Positions 63,108-64,000 of a stretch of DNA of 64,000 bases are shown here, in pieces. The stretch comes from Chondrocystis sp. NIES-4102 (lineage in GTDB: Bacteria > Cyanobacteriota > Cyanobacteriia > Cyanobacteriales > Xenococcaceae). The first letter of the stretch is position 1, and each line of letters opens with the position of its first letter. A program made the translations under genes and the position numbers. The stretch spans positions 1,488,001 to 1,552,000 of the forward strand of contig AP018281.1 in NCBI GenBank assembly GCA_002368355.1. The letters run 5' to 3'. Below the pieces are notes generated by a model that saw nothing but the letters and a program-made list of their open reading frames with translations, was not told where the DNA came from and searched no databases.

Positions 63108-64000
63108 ATGAAAAAGCTTCATTGTCAAATAATAGGTCAAGAATTACGTCATTACCGAATATGTGATGCTTCGGCTGCGATCGCTGTTGCCGATGGTGAT
63201 TATTTTATTGTTGCTAATGATGAGGATAATGTTTTAAGGGTTTATCGCGGAAAAACTTCTGGTAAACCCCATCAGGAAATTGATATTAATCATTATTTTC
63301 AAAATAATCCCAAAAACAAAGAAGTAGATATTGAAGGGGCTGCACTATTAGATGGACTTGTCTATTGGATTACTAGTCATGGTAGGAATAAAGAGGGTAA
63401 ATTAAGGGTTGAACGTCGTAACTTTTTGGCGACTAAAATTATCGTTGTAGGGGACAATGTTGTAATCGAGCGGGTGGGGGTTGCTTATGAAAACTTGTTA
63501 TCAGATCTACGAGAAAACTTAAAAGATCAACAGCTAAAAAAATATTTCCTAGGGATTGATAATAAGCAAGATTTAGCCCCAGAAGCCCCAGGAGGTATAA
63601 ATATTGAAGGATTATCTAATACTCAAGATCAAGAATTACTGATTGGTTTTCGTAATCCTATCCCCGATGGCAAAGCCTTATTAATTCCTCTACAAAATCC
63701 TGCCCAGTTAGTTAATCAAAACCATTCTACTGCTATTTTTGGCGAACCTATTCAACTAGATTTAGGTGGACGAGGAATTAGAAGTATTGAATATTGGGAA
63801 AAATACAATCTTTATTTAATTTGCGCTGGGGCGAGTGATGATGGTGGCAATTTTTGTCTTTATCAATGGTCGGGAAATATAACACAAGAGGCGCAACCAA
63901 TAAATTTTGATTTTCCAGACGATTTTCGTCCCGAATCCATTTTGATAGACTCTGGGCATAGCGATCGCCTGCATATTTTGAGTGATGATGGTGGCATAAA
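63108..64000 (+). CDS. DUF3616 domain protein, 5' part (runs off the right edge)
   Basis: At least 297 codons, open to the window end. It is a beta-propeller-like protein of the DUF3616 family: AAIAVADGDYFIVANDEDNVLRVYR, DIEGAALLDGLVYWITSHGRNKEGKLR, NIEGLSNTQDQELLIGFRNPIPDGKALLIPL and GGRGIRSIEYWEKYNLYLICAGASDDGGNF are all typical repeats of the family. There is no signal peptide. The function is unknown. The ATG at 63108 is preceded by AGAGAT. Confidence 0.85.
   Translation, partial: MKKLHCQIIGQELRHYRICDASAAIAVADGDYFIVANDEDNVLRVYRGKTSGKPHQEIDINHYFQNNPKNKEVDIEGAALLDGLVYWITSHGRNKEGKLRVERRNFLATKIIVVGDNVVIERVGVAYENLLSDLRENLKDQQLKKYFLGIDNKQDLAPEAPGGINIEGLSNTQDQELLIGFRNPIPDGKALLIPLQNPAQLVNQNHSTAIFGEPIQLDLGGRGIRSIEYWEKYNLYLICAGASDDGGNFCLYQWSGNITQEAQPINFDFPDDFRPESILIDSGHSDRLHILSDDGGI

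Overview
The window is a low-GC cyanobacterial chromosome segment. The octamer GCGATCGC (HIP1, for example 90..97) recurs throughout, heptameric tandem repeats of the cyanobacterial STRR type occur near 50.65 kb, and several genes are typical of cyanobacteria or plastids: PII (glnB), ycf35, a Psb35-like small membrane protein, DUF4336, a group 2 sigma factor and cyanobacterial group II introns. No rRNA, tRNA or CRISPR array was seen. Genus is not determinable by eye.

Layout. 0-5.8 kb: 5' part of dnaG (off the left edge), a photolyase/cryptochrome-like gene, a membrane methyltransferase, an SRAP (YedK) gene, a small curlin-like secreted protein and a nidogen/DUF5648 protein. 6.1-8.9 kb: a three-gene operon for a MotA/ExbB-type ion channel with a long coiled-coil tail and two different ExbD-like subunits; this is the best candidate for a little-described machine. 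9-21.7 kb: housekeeping and conserved genes, including a TetR repressor with matching operators before itself and before a thioesterase-GST pair, citramalate synthase, an orphan hydantoinase B, a nitroreductase and a methyltransferase. 22.3-32 kb: an export and modification cluster for a surface polysaccharide (Wzc-like kinase, phosphodiesterase-like enzyme, Wzy-like, Wzx-like, MBOAT and SGNH) with no glycosyltransferase. 32-35.3 kb: ferredoxin-Ycf35-DUF2997 operon, a saccharopine-dehydrogenase-like gene and a broken DUF29 gene. 35.6-40 kb: three secreted proteins (VCBS/cadherin-like, VWA, small). 40.5-50.4 kb: glnB, a GGDEF-EAL protein, DUF4336, a HAD phosphatase, priA, a sigma factor and a lipoprotein.

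50.6-60.5 kb is a mobile-element cluster: STRR repeats, an IS200/IS605-type element (tnpA/tnpB), then a prolyl oligopeptidase gene split by two group II introns. The first intron is in sense orientation and could be spliced. The second is antisense, so it should inactivate the gene even though all three exon pieces join perfectly in frame. 60.5-64 kb: a RelE/HigB-HigA type toxin-antitoxin pair, an M23 peptidase, a small membrane protein and the start of a DUF3616 gene that runs off the right edge.

A recurrent theme is short hairpin-forming insertions inside conserved genes: in frame in priA and hyuB, and frame-breaking in the DUF29 gene.
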